Shown: positions 54,697 to 64,000, counted from the stretch's first letter. The stretch: 64,000 nt of DNA from Oceanospirillum sanctuarii (GCF_002150805.1 NZ_MTBA01000003.1:372001-436000); one strand, 5' to 3'. Notes: generated by a model from the letters alone, not told the origin. Translations and numbers: made by a program.

Positions 54697-55341
54697 TCAG
54701 TCTTCGTTTTGATAGTTGTAACTAATGATCAGGCGATAGAAGTTGATGCCGTTGTTATCACGATACATGTAGTTGTTGGAGTAATGGCGTACACCGAAAT
54801 CCCACTGCCAGCGAGGTGAGAAATAACCACCAACACCTGTATACTCGGTGAATTGCAAAGTACCGCCCAACTCTTTATGGCCAATAACTTCATTGGCGAT
54901 AAGGCTAAGACCTAAGGAAGTATCAGCATAACTTAGAATGGAATCTTCAGAAAAATTCCATCGGAAGCCCTGAATAAAATCCAAGGTATTATTGGAAGAA
55001 TCGTGAGCTAACTTCTCGCCTTCCAGTTGCCACATGGTGTAACTGAATTGCTTGTAGCTGCTTAGCCAAAAACTCTCAGAAAAACGATACCCTGCATCCT
55101 GCTTCCATCGTAGTGTTATCTCATTAGAGACAATCTTGTCAGATGGACCTGTACCAATGGAAAAAGAATCGACTCCAGCTACATTCGACGCAGCTATTGC
55201 CCCAACCCAGATAGGGATCCCAAGTCTCCAGACCGAGGATGGCGGCTCAGCCGCAGAGATACTTTGAGAGGCAAATAGCAGGGCAAACAAGGAAAGAAGA
55301 TATCTGATTTTTTTTGTAGGAATTTTCATCCAACCAGCCAT
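54697..55341 (-). CDS. PagL-like outer-membrane acyloxyacyl hydrolase family protein
   Basis: A 214-residue protein with a signal peptide (LLSLFALLFASQSISA) and a beta-barrel-like body. The C-terminal RHYSNN carries the His-x-Ser pair (H186, S188) of PagL lipid A 3-O-deacylase. In Pseudomonas PagL the third catalytic residue is Glu, 12 residues after the Ser; here that position is Asn. Activity is therefore uncertain. The start may be ATG 55341 or 55329; neither has a strong ribosome site. Confidence 0.78.
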   Translation of the reverse strand: MAGWMKIPTKKIRYLLSLFALLFASQSISAAEPPSSVWRLGIPIWVGAIAASNVAGVDSFSIGTGPSDKIVSNEITLRWKQDAGYRFSESFWLSSYKQFSYTMWQLEGEKLAHDSSNNTLDFIQGFRWNFSEDSILSYADTSLGLSLIANEVIGHKELGGTLQFTEYTGVGGYFSPRWQWDFGVRHYSNNYMYRDNNGINFYRLIISYNYQNED

Positions 55342-55367
55342 TTTTATTCTGTGGAGCAAACATACTA

Positions 55368-55399
55368 TAAAAAACAGGGGCTTAGTGCCCCTGTTTTTT
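55368..55399. terminator. Terminator of metY
   Basis: AAAAACAGGGGC and GCCCCTGTTTTT pair around TTAGT, with T-run on the minus strand, 14 bp past the metY stop. Confidence 0.92.
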
Positions 55400-55412
55400 A
55401 TTCAAGCCCGTA

Positions 55413-56684
55413 TCAGGAGGCTGCATTCAGCGCCTGATCAAGATCAGCCAGAATATCGTCGATATGTTCAATACCGATCGACAGACGCACCATATCTGCA
55501 GACACACCTGCAGCCAGTAGCTCTTCATCATTAAGCTGTCTGTGGGTGGTAGCGGCCGGGATCGCAGCACAGCTTTTTGCGTCACCGATATTTACCAGAC
55601 GCAGGATCAGCTGCAGGGCATCATAGAATTTAGCACCGGCCTCACGACCACCTTTGATACCAAAGCTCAGAATTCCCGAGGCTTTACCGCCCATAAATTC
55701 TTTCGCCAGTGTATTGTCTTTATGATCAGCAAGACCCGCGTATTTCACCCAGCTAACCTGTTCATGACTCTGCAGGAACTCAGCGACTTTCTGGGTATTG
55801 TCACAGATACGTTCGACACGCAGAGACAACGTTTCCAGCCCTTGCAGCAGATTCCACGCACTCTGTGCCGACAGTGCAGCGCCCATATTACGCAGAGGCA
55901 CAACACGGGCGCGGGCGATAAAGGCAGCCTCACCCACATCACGGGTGTAACTCACACCGTGATAAGACACATCCGGCTCATTCAGCAGCGGGAAACGATC
56001 GGCATGCTCTGCCCACGGGAACTTACCGGAATCGACAATCACACCACCGATGGTAGTACCGTGACCACCGATATACTTGGTGGCTGAGTGCACAACAATA
56101 TCTGCACCCTGCTCGATTGGACGCCATAGGAAAGGTGTTGCAACAGTATTATCCACAATAACCGGCACACCATGTTTGTGAGCGATATCAGCCAGTTTGG
56201 CAATATTCACCACGCTTCCGGAAGGATTACCAATCGACTCACAGTAAACCGCTCGGGTTTTATCGTCGATCAGGGCTTCAATACCTTCAAAGTCATCCTT
56301 ATCGGCAAAGCGTACTTCAATACCCTGACGCGGAAGAGTGTGGGCAAACAGGTTGTAAGTGCCACCATACAGCTCGCTGATTGAAACGATATTATCGCCC
56401 GTCGAAGCAATGGTTTGGATCGCATAAGTGATTGCAGCCATACCGGAACTGACAGCCAGCGCTGCGATACCGCCCTCAAGAGCTGCAATACGCTGCTCCA
56501 ACACATCGCAGGTCGGGTTCATAATTCGGGAATAGATGTTACCGGTAACTTTAAGGTCAAACAGGTCTGCCGCATGCTGGGCATCATCAAACGAGAAGGA
56601 AGTTGTCTGATGAATCGGTACCGCAACAGAATTCTGATTATCTGCGGTATAGCCATGATGAAGGGCGATAGTTTCGGGTTTCAT
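55413..56684 (-). CDS. metY: O-acetylhomoserine sulfhydrylase / aminocarboxypropyltransferase
   Basis: A 423-residue PLP enzyme of the Cys/Met metabolism group. The PLP lysine is in [12 protein letters not shown], and [23 protein letters not shown] and [11 protein letters not shown] are family features. It makes homocysteine from O-acetylhomoserine and sulfide. It is a single gene with its own terminator; no MetJ box or SAM riboswitch is evident upstream. Confidence 0.95.
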   Translation of the reverse strand: MKPETIALHHGYTADNQNSVAVPIHQTTSFSFDDAQHAADLFDLKVTGNIYSRIMNPTCDVLEQRIAALEGGIAALAVSSGMAAITYAIQTIASTGDNIVSISELYGGTYNLFAHTLPRQGIEVRFADKDDFEGIEALIDDKTRAVYCESIGNPSGSVVNIAKLADIAHKHGVPVIVDNTVATPFLWRPIEQGADIVVHSATKYIGGHGTTIGGVIVDSGKFPWAEHADRFPLLNEPDVSYHGVSYTRDVGEAAFIARARVVPLRNMGAALSAQSAWNLLQGLETLSLRVERICDNTQKVAEFLQSHEQVSWVKYAGLADHKDNTLAKEFMGGKASGILSFGIKGGREAGAKFYDALQLILRLVNIGDAKSCAAIPAATTHRQLNDEELLAAGVSADMVRLSIGIEHIDDILADLDQALNAAS

Positions 56685-56915
56685 AGGGATGCTCTGCTCC
56701 GTCCGTGACAGTTCTTATGATGAGTTAGCACTTATTATTGCGCTTTATTTTCAAGGCCACCTGCGGTTGATCCCCAGCAGATGGCACCAAAAAATCATGA
56801 CTGAGAATACATTGCACCGCAATAGCCAATTCTTCACACGAAGGTTGGTCGTCACCAACGACATCGCAGTGTATATTTATACACCCAAAGACAGACCCAG
56901 CAACTGAGGCATCAA

Positions 56916-58289
56916 ATGGCGAAAAGTAAAACCGGTTTTGTTTGTATTGATTGTGGCGCTGATTACCAGAAATGGCAGGGGCAGTGCAGTCAGTGCGGAC
57001 AGTGGAATACGGTGCAGGAGGTTCGTTTAGGCGCAGCATCCAGCCGAAAATCATCGCCAGCCGCTGGCCGAAGCGGTTATGCCGGAGCTGCCGACGGCAA
57101 AATTCAGGATCTGTCGGAAGTCAATCTGCAGGAACTGCCTCGCTTCAGCAGTACCGTCAGTGAGTTTGATCGCGTGTTAGGCGGCGGTATGGTTCCGGGT
57201 TCTGCCATTCTGATCGGCGGGCATCCGGGAGCGGGTAAATCGACACTGCTGCTGCAGGTTCTGTGTCAACTCTCGCAGCAGATGTCAGCGCTTTACATTA
57301 CAGGTGAAGAATCTCTGCAGCAGGTCGCCATGCGTGCTCAGCGACTCAATTTGCCTGTTCAGGGACTAAAGATGCTGCCGGAAACCAGTGTCGAAGCGAT
57401 TCTCGACATTGCGGAACAGATGAAGCCTAAAGTGCTTGTCGTCGACTCTATTCAGGTCGTACATCTGGATGATATTCAGTCCGCACCAGGCAGTGTAAGC
57501 CAGGTTAGAGAATGTGCTGCAGCACTAACTCGTTTTGCCAAACAGACAGGAACCGTTCTGCTGCTGGTAGGTCACGTCACCAAAGATGGCTCTCTGGCGG
57601 GTCCTAAAGTTCTGGAACATATGATTGATGCCTCCCTGCTACTGGAAGGTTCCGCCGACAGCCGGTTCAGAACCTTGCGGGGGCAGAAAAACCGCTTCGG
57701 TGCAGTCAATGAGCTGGGCGTCTTTGCCATGCTGGAAAATGGTCTGAAAGAGGTGAAAAATCCAAGCTCTATCTTCCTGAGCCGTGAAGATGAAGAGTCG
57801 CCAGGCAGTGTCGTTATGGTGATCTGGGAAGGCACCCGGCCACTTCTGGTTGAAATACAGGCGCTGGTCGACGAATCGCACATGGCCAACCCAAGACGAA
57901 TCAGCGTGGGTCTGGATACCAACCGTATGGCGATGTTGTTAGCAGTACTGAACAAACATGGTGGGCTTTTTACCGGTGATCAGGACGTTTTTGTCAACGT
58001 CGTAGGCGGTGTTAAGGTACTGGAAACCAGCGCTGACCTGGCCCTGCTACTTGCCGTGGTATCCAGTCTGCGCAATCAGCCTTTACCCCATGATCTGGTG
58101 ATTTTTGGTGAGGTCGGCCTATCCGGAGAGATACGCCCTGTGCCGAGCGGCCAGGAACGTATAAGAGAAGCGGCAAAACACGGCTTCAGACGAGCGATTG
58201 TTCCGAAAGCTAATATGCCGAAGTCGGCAATCGAAGGAATGGAAGTAATCGGTGTAACCAAGCTGTCAGAAGCGCTGGATGCTCTATAG
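56916..58289 (+). CDS. radA: DNA repair protein RadA
   Basis: RadA is a RecA-like helicase for branch migration. The 457 residues carry an N-terminal four-Cys zinc finger (CIDCG and CSQCG), Walker A GGHPGAGKST, the RadA motif KNRFG and a C-terminal Lon-like domain. ATG at 56916 has GAGG upstream. No LexA box is visible in the 230 bp before it. Confidence 0.97.
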   Translation: MAKSKTGFVCIDCGADYQKWQGQCSQCGQWNTVQEVRLGAASSRKSSPAAGRSGYAGAADGKIQDLSEVNLQELPRFSSTVSEFDRVLGGGMVPGSAILIGGHPGAGKSTLLLQVLCQLSQQMSALYITGEESLQQVAMRAQRLNLPVQGLKMLPETSVEAILDIAEQMKPKVLVVDSIQVVHLDDIQSAPGSVSQVRECAAALTRFAKQTGTVLLLVGHVTKDGSLAGPKVLEHMIDASLLLEGSADSRFRTLRGQKNRFGAVNELGVFAMLENGLKEVKNPSSIFLSREDEESPGSVVMVIWEGTRPLLVEIQALVDESHMANPRRISVGLDTNRMAMLLAVLNKHGGLFTGDQDVFVNVVGGVKVLETSADLALLLAVVSSLRNQPLPHDLVIFGEVGLSGEIRPVPSGQERIREAAKHGFRRAIVPKANMPKSAIEGMEVIGVTKLSEALDAL

Positions 58290-58295
58290 AAGTAG

Positions 58296-58823
58296 TTATA
58301 GATCTAACTCAATACCTGCGCTCAGCTGGGAGGCATCATCTCTCAGTTGAGTGTAGTCCACTGTGAATACAAGTGAATTCGACATCTTCAGAGTCACACC
58401 GCCGCCGTATGCTTTACCCTTAAAGGAGTAATGCTCTTTCATATTATCTTCAACAAAAGGGTCGTCGAAACTGTACTCAACCTGCACATAGCCATACTTC
58501 ATATTGAAATCGAGCCAACTTCCCATTGGATGGATAACCATCAGATATGCCCCTGAAGTTGTGTACTCAATATCGCATGGAGTGTCCTTATCATCAGACT
58601 TAACCCAACCGCGAAAAGGCGCGGCTTCAGTATATTCCAACTGAAAGGCCCAAAAAGAGCTTAAGCGATAACCTAAAGTGTAGGTTAACGGCTCAGCCTT
58701 TTGAGTATCCATTCCATCAACAGATACCTCCCCGCCAAACACTCCCAGATAGCCGTGTGCAGTGGCAGCCAGGGTTTTCAGCGGGAGCAACAAAATCAAA
58801 CTTGTAAAAAGAATCCGCAGCAA
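58296..58823 (-). CDS. Small outer-membrane beta-barrel protein, unknown
   Basis: A 175-residue protein with a signal peptide (LLLPLKTLAATA) and alternating aromatic strands (FQLEYTEAAPFRGW, GVTLKMSNSLVFTVDYTQL), ending SAGIELDL like many OmpA/OmpW-type 8-strand barrels. TTG at 58823 with GAGGC upstream is the likely start. No function assigned. It is convergent with radA. Confidence 0.8.
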   Translation of the reverse strand: MLRILFTSLILLLPLKTLAATAHGYLGVFGGEVSVDGMDTQKAEPLTYTLGYRLSSFWAFQLEYTEAAPFRGWVKSDDKDTPCDIEYTTSGAYLMVIHPMGSWLDFNMKYGYVQVEYSFDDPFVEDNMKEHYSFKGKAYGGGVTLKMSNSLVFTVDYTQLRDDASQLSAGIELDL

Positions 58824-58935
58824 ATCTGATGCCTCGATTGAACAATTACTTTAAATCGATAAATAGCATCTCATAGATTAATTTTAATTTCCGTGACTCT
58901 GTGCAAAAAAGTCTGCGTAGCAAACATTTTTTACA

Positions 58936-58961
58936 AAAAAAGCAGGTTAAACCTGCTTTTT
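58936..58961 (-). terminator. Terminator of the ABC transporter operon
   Basis: AAAAGCAGGTT and AACCTGCTTTT form an 11-bp stem with seven T on the minus strand, about 30 bp after the ATPase stop. Confidence 0.9.
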
Positions 58962-58989
58962 AGAAACATCTTGTTACCCAAAGGTCTGT

Positions 58990-59784
58990 CTACCCAAGCA
59001 ATAAGCTGTCATCACTTAGTTCTTCGCCCTTAGTTTTCGAGAACAGCGCCAGCAGATCCGGCACATCCAGGCCTTCCCGCTCTGCACCTTCAACATCAAA
59101 GGCGATATTACCCTCGTGCAGCATCAGGGTTCTGTCCCCAACATCCAGTGCTTGTCGCATCGAGTGGGTCACCATCAGTGCTGTAAGGTTTTGCTCTTCA
59201 ATAATGTTCTTGGTCAGCTCCAGCACAAAAGCGGCAGTCTTGGGATCCAGTGCCGCAGTGTGTTCATCCAACAGTAGAATTTTCATCGGCTGGAGGGTCG
59301 CCATCAGAAGGCTCACCGCCTGACGCTGACCACCAGATAACAAGCCCATACGATCCCCGAGGCGCTTCTCCAGACCCAGCCCAAGTCGAGCTAAGCGCTC
59401 TTTGAAAATTTCCTGATATTCATGGCGTATTGAACGACTCAGGCCGCGGCCCAAGCCTCGTTTCAGTGCCAGAGCCATATTTTCTTCAATGGTCAGGGCT
59501 TCACAGGTTCCTGCTAACGGATCCTGAAAAACCCGGGCAACCAAACCTGCACGCTTGTTGGTTGGCCAGCGGGTCACATCCTGATCATCGATCAGAATTT
59601 TTCCCTGATCAGCCAGCACTTCACCGGCCAGAGCATTCAGAAAGGTCGACTTACCGGCACCATTACTACCGATCACCGTCACAAACTGACCTTCAGGAAT
59701 GGTCAGATTCAATCCCCTTAATGCACGGTTTTCCAGAGGCGTTCCAGCACCAAAGGTTACTGCAAGCTGTTCAACCTGAATCAT
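58990..59784 (-). CDS. ABC transporter ATP-binding protein
   Basis: A 264-residue ATPase with Walker A GSNGAGKST, signature LLSGGQRQA and Walker B ILLLDEHTAALD. It partners the permease (four-base overlap) and the binding protein upstream. The substrate is unknown. Confidence 0.93.
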   Translation of the reverse strand: MIQVEQLAVTFGAGTPLENRALRGLNLTIPEGQFVTVIGSNGAGKSTFLNALAGEVLADQGKILIDDQDVTRWPTNKRAGLVARVFQDPLAGTCEALTIEENMALALKRGLGRGLSRSIRHEYQEIFKERLARLGLGLEKRLGDRMGLLSGGQRQAVSLLMATLQPMKILLLDEHTAALDPKTAAFVLELTKNIIEEQNLTALMVTHSMRQALDVGDRTLMLHEGNIAFDVEGAEREGLDVPDLLALFSKTKGEELSDDSLLLG

Positions 59785-60671
59785 GCCTGACCTCCTTTGC
59801 GTTTCAGCAGTTTCATACGCGGCATCACAATCGCCAACGTCACCAGAACAGCGGTAATCAGGTTCAGGTCCTGTGCCTTCAAGCCGATCCAGTCGGCGTT
59901 CAGGGCGACGGCAATCGCCAGCCTGTAAAGAATGGCACCAATAAGGCAGGCGAAAATCCAGCGGGCGATGGTTCGGGTAGACAGAATCGCTTCTCCACCG
60001 ATTACAGCAGCCAGACCAATAACGATAGTCCCCACACCCATGGTCACATCAGCTGTACCCTGACTCTGGGCGAACAGGGCTCCTGCCAGCCCAACCATAC
60101 CGTTTGCGACAGCAACGCCAAGAATAGTCAGACGTCCGGTATGCACACCATTGGCACGGGCCATTTTGGCATTCACACCGGTTGCCCGCATCGCAAGGCC
60201 CAATTCAGAGGTCATAAAACGGACAAACAGCAGATAAACCACCAGTACAAAGCCACTGAGGATAATCGGGTTGATCAGGTAAAAAGGGATATCCCAGTTC
60301 TCAAACGGGGTGAAAACGGTCTCATCGCCCAGTAGAGCAACATTGGGTTTACCCATAATGCGCAGGTTGATCGAATAAAGCGCAATCATCGTCAGAATTG
60401 ACGCTAACAGATTCAGAATCTGAAGGCGTACATTGAGCCATGCGGTAACAGCACCTGCCATACAGCCTGCAACCATTGCCATCGCCGTTGCCAGCCAGGG
60501 ATTCCATCCGGTGACGATCAGAGTTGCAGCAACAGCTGCACCCAGCGGAAAGCTACCATCAACGGTCAGATCCGGAAAATCCAGCACACGAAACGCGATA
60601 AAGACACCAAAGGCAACCAGACCAAACAGCAGGCCTGACTCCACAGCACCAAAGAAGGCAATTGAACTCAC
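59781..60671 (-). CDS. ABC transporter permease (TrpY/branched-chain-like family)
   Basis: A 296-residue protein with about eight hydrophobic segments and VLDFPDLTVDGSFPLGAAV near the N-terminus, typical of permeases paired with PF04392 binding proteins. GTG at 60671 is the start. It overlaps the ATPase gene by four bases. Confidence 0.92.
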   Translation of the reverse strand: MSSIAFFGAVESGLLFGLVAFGVFIAFRVLDFPDLTVDGSFPLGAAVAATLIVTGWNPWLATAMAMVAGCMAGAVTAWLNVRLQILNLLASILTMIALYSINLRIMGKPNVALLGDETVFTPFENWDIPFYLINPIILSGFVLVVYLLFVRFMTSELGLAMRATGVNAKMARANGVHTGRLTILGVAVANGMVGLAGALFAQSQGTADVTMGVGTIVIGLAAVIGGEAILSTRTIARWIFACLIGAILYRLAIAVALNADWIGLKAQDLNLITAVLVTLAIVMPRMKLLKRKGGQA

Positions 60672-60776
60672 GATGATCCCATTAAGAGGTTTGGGGCTCG
60701 GGAAGAGCGGTTAACTGAGCAGATAGGAGCAGTAATTGGCCACTTCAATCTGCAGAAAATCAGTTGCGCCTTAACG

Positions 60777-60808
60777 AGAAAAAGCGGCACTTACGTCCGC
60801 TTTCTCAC
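60777..60808 (-). terminator. Attenuating hairpin between binding-protein and permease genes
   Basis: GAGAAAAAGCGG and CCGCTTTCTC form the stem; on the minus strand the run TTTTTCTC follows. It may keep the binding protein message higher than the permease and ATPase messages. Confidence 0.65.
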
Positions 60809-60819
60809 AAGACTACAAC

Positions 60820-61791
60820 TTACTGAATAACTTTTTTCGCCTGATCGATCAGCGCCTGAGGCAGGGTCACACCCATGCGCTCGGCAGCTGCCGGGTTGAT
60901 CACCAGATCCATCGTCTGAACACCTTCAACAGGGATGTTCTTCGGTGATTCACCTTTCAGAATACGCTCTACGATCACACCGGTCTGGCGACCCACCTGA
61001 TAGTAATCAAAACCAACTGCAGCAACCGCGCCACGGTTTACAGAGTCGGTATCACCGGTAATAACCGGGATATCAGACTGCTCGGCTACTTTCAGAACAG
61101 CTTCCAGAGCGGAGATAACCGTGTTGTCGATTGGCAGGTAGATCACATCAACTTTACCTACCAGAGAACGGGCAGAAGCCAGTACATCTGAAGACTTAGT
61201 CGCCGCTGCTTCAACAACACTCATGCCGTGTTTAGGAGCCGCTTCGTGCACCATTTGAACAGAGCTGACCGAATTCGCTTCACCCGGGTTGAAGATCACG
61301 CCCACCTTTTTGGCACCTGGCACAACTTTTTTTACCAGCTCCATATGTTTGTCCATCGGCAGCATATCAGTCGTACCGGTCACCCAACGGGTCGGTTTGT
61401 CTAAGGCCTTAACCAGCTTAGCACCGACAGGATCGGTTACAGCGGAGAATACAACCGGAATACCACGGGCCGCAGATACAGCAGTTTGTGCAGACGGGGT
61501 GGTGATCGCAACGATCACATCCGGTGCATCACCGGCAAATTTCTTAGCCACCTGAGCAGCAGTCGCAGGGCTACCTTGGGCGCTTTCGTAGTTCCACTTC
61601 AGGTTTTGACCAACCACATAACCGCGTTCTGCCAGCTCATCTTTAACACCCTGACGAATCGCATCCAGAGACGGGTGTTCAACAATTTGAGTAATCGCTA
61701 CAGAGGCATCAGCCTGAACCAGAGAACTTGTCAGGCCTGATGCCAATAACAAAGAACCCGCAATAATCTTACGAAGCTTGGTTTTAAACAT
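60820..61791 (-). CDS. ABC transporter substrate-binding protein (PF04392-type)
   Basis: A 323-residue periplasmic binding protein: signal peptide MFKTKLRKIIAGSLLLASG to VQA, then VAITQIVEHPSLDAIRQGVKD and VGVIFNPGEANSV with SAVTDPVGAKLV, typical of the TrpX-like PF04392 family. The ATG at 61791 has GGAGA upstream; the frame is open to 61812. Some relatives bind tryptophan or other amino acids; the ligand is unknown here. First gene of the transporter operon. Confidence 0.92.
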   Translation of the reverse strand: MFKTKLRKIIAGSLLLASGLTSSLVQADASVAITQIVEHPSLDAIRQGVKDELAERGYVVGQNLKWNYESAQGSPATAAQVAKKFAGDAPDVIVAITTPSAQTAVSAARGIPVVFSAVTDPVGAKLVKALDKPTRWVTGTTDMLPMDKHMELVKKVVPGAKKVGVIFNPGEANSVSSVQMVHEAAPKHGMSVVEAAATKSSDVLASARSLVGKVDVIYLPIDNTVISALEAVLKVAEQSDIPVITGDTDSVNRGAVAAVGFDYYQVGRQTGVIVERILKGESPKNIPVEGVQTMDLVINPAAAERMGVTLPQALIDQAKKVIQ

Positions 61792-62080
61792 GGTCGTCTC
61801 CAGAAGCGGCAACGGCTCTTAAGCGTTGCCTGAAACAAATAGGGCAGTCTCACATGGGCCATCGATGAACCTGTGAGTCTTTTTATAATTAAGAGCGGAC
61901 TCAGCCGATCTTTTGAAATAATCTCAGCAGCAAACAACTATTCGCGCCGCAACCGATAAATGCAGTCGGATTTCCAGTGAAACTGCAAAATACGGGGCGT
62001 AACTATACCTTAATATTCTCTATGATCGAAAATGATGCCGGACAAAAATTCGCCCCTCAGACAAATTGCCGGAAAAATAT

Positions 62081-62395
62081 ATGAACACATCCTCGCCATC
62101 CGTCAAAGACGCACTTTATTTAGTGTTACATGAAATACCTGAAGGACGTTTTACCACTTATGGTCGTCTTGCCGAGCTGATTCCTCAGCGCACCACCGCA
62201 CGCCAGGTTGCCCGTTTACTGAGTCAACTCCCTGAAGGCACTCAGTTACCCTGGCATCGGGTAGTTAATAGCCAATTTAAAGTTTCACAATTCGGCAAGT
62301 GTGACGAGCAGACTCAACGGCTGCAATCAGAAGGCCTCTTGTTATCTGCCAGCGGCAAACTCCCATCCAATAAGGTCTGGCCCGATTCACCCTGA
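62081..62395 (+). CDS. Alkyltransferase-like (ATL) protein
   Basis: A 104-residue member of the MGMT superfamily without the acceptor cysteine: PCHRV of active enzymes is PWHRV (Trp 58). ATL proteins bind O6-alkylguanine and hand it to nucleotide excision repair. Tyr 27 and the R41 finger region (TTARQVARLL) are present. The ATG at 62081 is chosen over TTG 62066 because of GGAA upstream. Confidence 0.92.
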   Translation: MNTSSPSVKDALYLVLHEIPEGRFTTYGRLAELIPQRTTARQVARLLSQLPEGTQLPWHRVVNSQFKVSQFGKCDEQTQRLQSEGLLLSASGKLPSNKVWPDSP

Positions 62396-62519
62396 TGATA
62401 TTCGCGTTAGATCAAAACATTACTACTGAAATTTTTTGCCAGACACAGCCTAAAAGTGAGCCAGATTCATTGATAAATGAGGAAATCTTGAACAGAAATT
62501 ACAAAGGGTTGTGTTACCA

Positions 62520-62611
62520 TGTTGCGCCTGTTGTTGGGATAAGTAACAAAACTTCCCTGTTACCCCTGCGAAACGCAACAACACTCCCAGTACGGAGTAT
62601 CTCTCCTGTAC
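62520..62611 (+). promoter_or_regulatory. Structured region in the serA leader
   Basis: A nested fold pairs TGTTGCG (62520-62526) with CGCAACA (62574-62580) around an inner GTAACA/TGTTAC hairpin (62543-62563), and a further GTACGGAG/CTCCTGTAC hairpin follows (62590-62611). It lies 80-170 bp before serA. No known riboswitch is recognised. Confidence 0.5.
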
Positions 62612-62691
62612 CGCGTTGACCCACAACAGAAGTTCGCTACAGCTTATTTCAGACCGGCGATCTGCCGTGACCGTTAGAGGGTTCCAGCACC

Positions 62692-63921
62692 ATGGCTACT
62701 ACGTCTCTTGACAAGAGCAAGATCAAAATTCTTCTTCTGGAAGGTGTACACCAATCTGCCGTTGATAACTTCAAGGCAGCGGGCTACACCAACATCGAAT
62801 ATCACGCCGCTTCACTTCCGGAAGAGCAGCTAAAAGAGTCGATCAAAGACGCCCACTTTATTGGCATTCGCTCCCGTACTCAGCTGACCGAAGAGATCTT
62901 CGACGCGGCTGAAAAACTGGTTGCCGTGGGTTGCTTCTGTATCGGCACCAATCAGGTTGACCTGAAAGCAGCCATGATCCGCGGCATCGCGGTATTTAAC
63001 GCGCCTTATTCCAACACCCGTTCTGTAGCGGAACTGGTACTGGCTGAATCCATCATGCTGCTGCGTGGCGTTCCTGAGAAAAACGCCGTTTGTCACCGTG
63101 GTGGCTGGTTGAAGTCTGCGAAAAACTCCTTCGAAATTCGCGGCAAAACTCTGGGTATTATCGGTTACGGCAGCATTGGTTCTCAGCTGTCGGTTCTAGC
63201 CGAGTCTCTGGGTATGAAAGTGATCTACTTTGACGTGATCACCAAACTGCCTCTAGGTAACGCAGAGCAGGTTGGCAGCATGAAAGAGCTGCTGAACACT
63301 GCCGATATCGTCTCTCTGCACGTACCTGAAACCGAAGCTACCAAGTGGATGATGGGCCCTGAGCAATTTGCTGAAATGAAGCAAGGTTCTATCTTCCTGA
63401 ATGCCGCTCGCGGTACGGTTGTGGATATTGACGCTCTGGCTGAAGTGATCCGTAGCGGCAAGCTGCTGGGTGCAGCCATCGACGTATTCCCGGTTGAGCC
63501 TCGCTCTAACGATGACGAGTTCATCTCGCCACTGCGCGAATTCGACAACGTTATCCTGACCCCACATGTGGGTGGTTCGACCATGGAAGCTCAGGAAAAC
63601 ATCGGTGTGGAAGTATCCGAGAAGATGATCAAGTACAGCGACAACGGTACCACTACCAGCGCTGTAAACTTCCCGGAAGTTGCCCTGCCATCTCACCCTG
63701 GCAAGCACCGTCTGCTGCACCTGCATGAAAACGTGCCGGGCGTTATGTCTGAAATCAACAAGGTACTGTCTGATAACGGTATCAACATCTCAGGTCAGTT
63801 CCTGCAAACCAACGAGAAAGTGGGTTATGTGGTCGTTGATGTTGAGAAAGAATACAGCCCTCAGGCACTGGAAGCACTGCGAACCGTTGCAGGCACTATC
63901 CGTGCACGGGTTCTGTTCTGA
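62692..63921 (+). CDS. serA: D-3-phosphoglycerate dehydrogenase
   Basis: SerA oxidises 3-phosphoglycerate in the first step of serine synthesis. The 409-residue protein has the NAD loop GIIGYGSIGSQL, the catalytic HVGGST region and a C-terminal ACT domain (HLHENVPGVMSEINKVL) as in E. coli SerA (410 residues). ATG at 62692. A candidate promoter TTGAAC lies near 62488. Sequence at 63987-64000 looks like the first arm of a terminator that is cut by the window edge. Confidence 0.97.
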   Translation: MATTSLDKSKIKILLLEGVHQSAVDNFKAAGYTNIEYHAASLPEEQLKESIKDAHFIGIRSRTQLTEEIFDAAEKLVAVGCFCIGTNQVDLKAAMIRGIAVFNAPYSNTRSVAELVLAESIMLLRGVPEKNAVCHRGGWLKSAKNSFEIRGKTLGIIGYGSIGSQLSVLAESLGMKVIYFDVITKLPLGNAEQVGSMKELLNTADIVSLHVPETEATKWMMGPEQFAEMKQGSIFLNAARGTVVDIDALAEVIRSGKLLGAAIDVFPVEPRSNDDEFISPLREFDNVILTPHVGGSTMEAQENIGVEVSEKMIKYSDNGTTTSAVNFPEVALPSHPGKHRLLHLHENVPGVMSEINKVLSDNGINISGQFLQTNEKVGYVVVDVEKEYSPQALEALRTVAGTIRARVLF

Positions 63922-64000
63922 TCTCATTCAGCGACCTGAAGGTTCAGTCCTGAGCATTCGAACTCGTCACTGAACCGGCAAAACTCAAAAAGCCCGCCCA

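Noticed and set aside
54697..55341. Confident naming as pagL
   Set aside because: Catalytic Glu is not conserved, so only a family-level call is made.
62395..62619. 74-codon frame overlapping the ATL stop and serA leader
   Set aside because: No ribosome site or family features; it covers sequence better explained as leader RNA, though TGATG coupling to the ATL gene is conceivable.

Overview
The window is 64 kb of chromosomal core sequence from a marine-type gammaproteobacterium. Gene content and order resemble the Oceanospirillaceae (Marinobacterium/Neptunomonas/Amphritea type): gpmI-envC-ctpA-yibQ, the minus-strand run rhodanese-grxC-secB-rsmE-gshB-tonB-yqgE-ruvX-pyrR-pyrB-pyrC', xseB-ispA-dxs, mutY-yggX-tRNA, ydbH-ynbE-ydbL and a PomAB-like flagellar stator pair. 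The genus is inferred from order and protein style only. There is no rRNA, CRISPR array, prophage or transposase.

Layout. 0-8.5 kb: a truncated MASE1/CHASE/PAS/GGDEF/EAL protein, a 30-residue membrane miniprotein, ilvA, rpiA, an HD-GYP protein and an FAH-family hydrolase. 8.6-16 kb: an ECF sigma/ChrR anti-sigma pair facing a lipid operon (flavin amine oxidase, DUF1365, cyclopropane-synthase-like methyltransferase, secreted DUF6134-like protein), a 10-bp tandem repeat array, an SDR and an NTF2-fold protein. 16-16.6 kb: a small unknown gene between two direct copies of a 66-bp double-hairpin repeat. 16.7-26.4 kb: cheV, the pyrimidine genes with a catalytically dead dihydroorotase, and housekeeping genes. 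26.7-33 kb: gpmI, envC, ctpA, a divergent polysaccharide deacetylase and yjaG. 33-42.3 kb: the YdbH/YnbE/YdbL envelope-lipid system, hisF, hisH and hisB without hisA, a PanZ-like acetyltransferase and an AsmA protein. 42.4-48 kb: mutY, yggX, five tRNA genes including a duplicated Phe-Gln pair, a double-receiver histidine kinase and the stator genes. 48-54 kb: isoprenoid precursor genes, ribA, hemE. 54-64 kb: an AhpD-like protein, a PagL-like protein, metY, radA, an ABC transporter with a PF04392-type binding protein, an alkyltransferase-like (ATL) protein and serA.

The most interesting system is at 8.6-16 kb. ChrR keeps its zinc and cupin ligands with the same spacing as the Rhodobacter sphaeroides singlet-oxygen sensor. 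Both divergent genes have candidate ECF promoters of one form (TGATCC or TGATCT, 18-bp spacer, TAAA). The target operon encodes lipid-modifying enzymes related to those known for cyclopropane and furan fatty acids, so a singlet-oxygen-induced membrane lipid remodelling module in a non-phototrophic-looking bacterium is the simplest reading. The ten-base periodic array inside the cluster has no explanation that I recognise.
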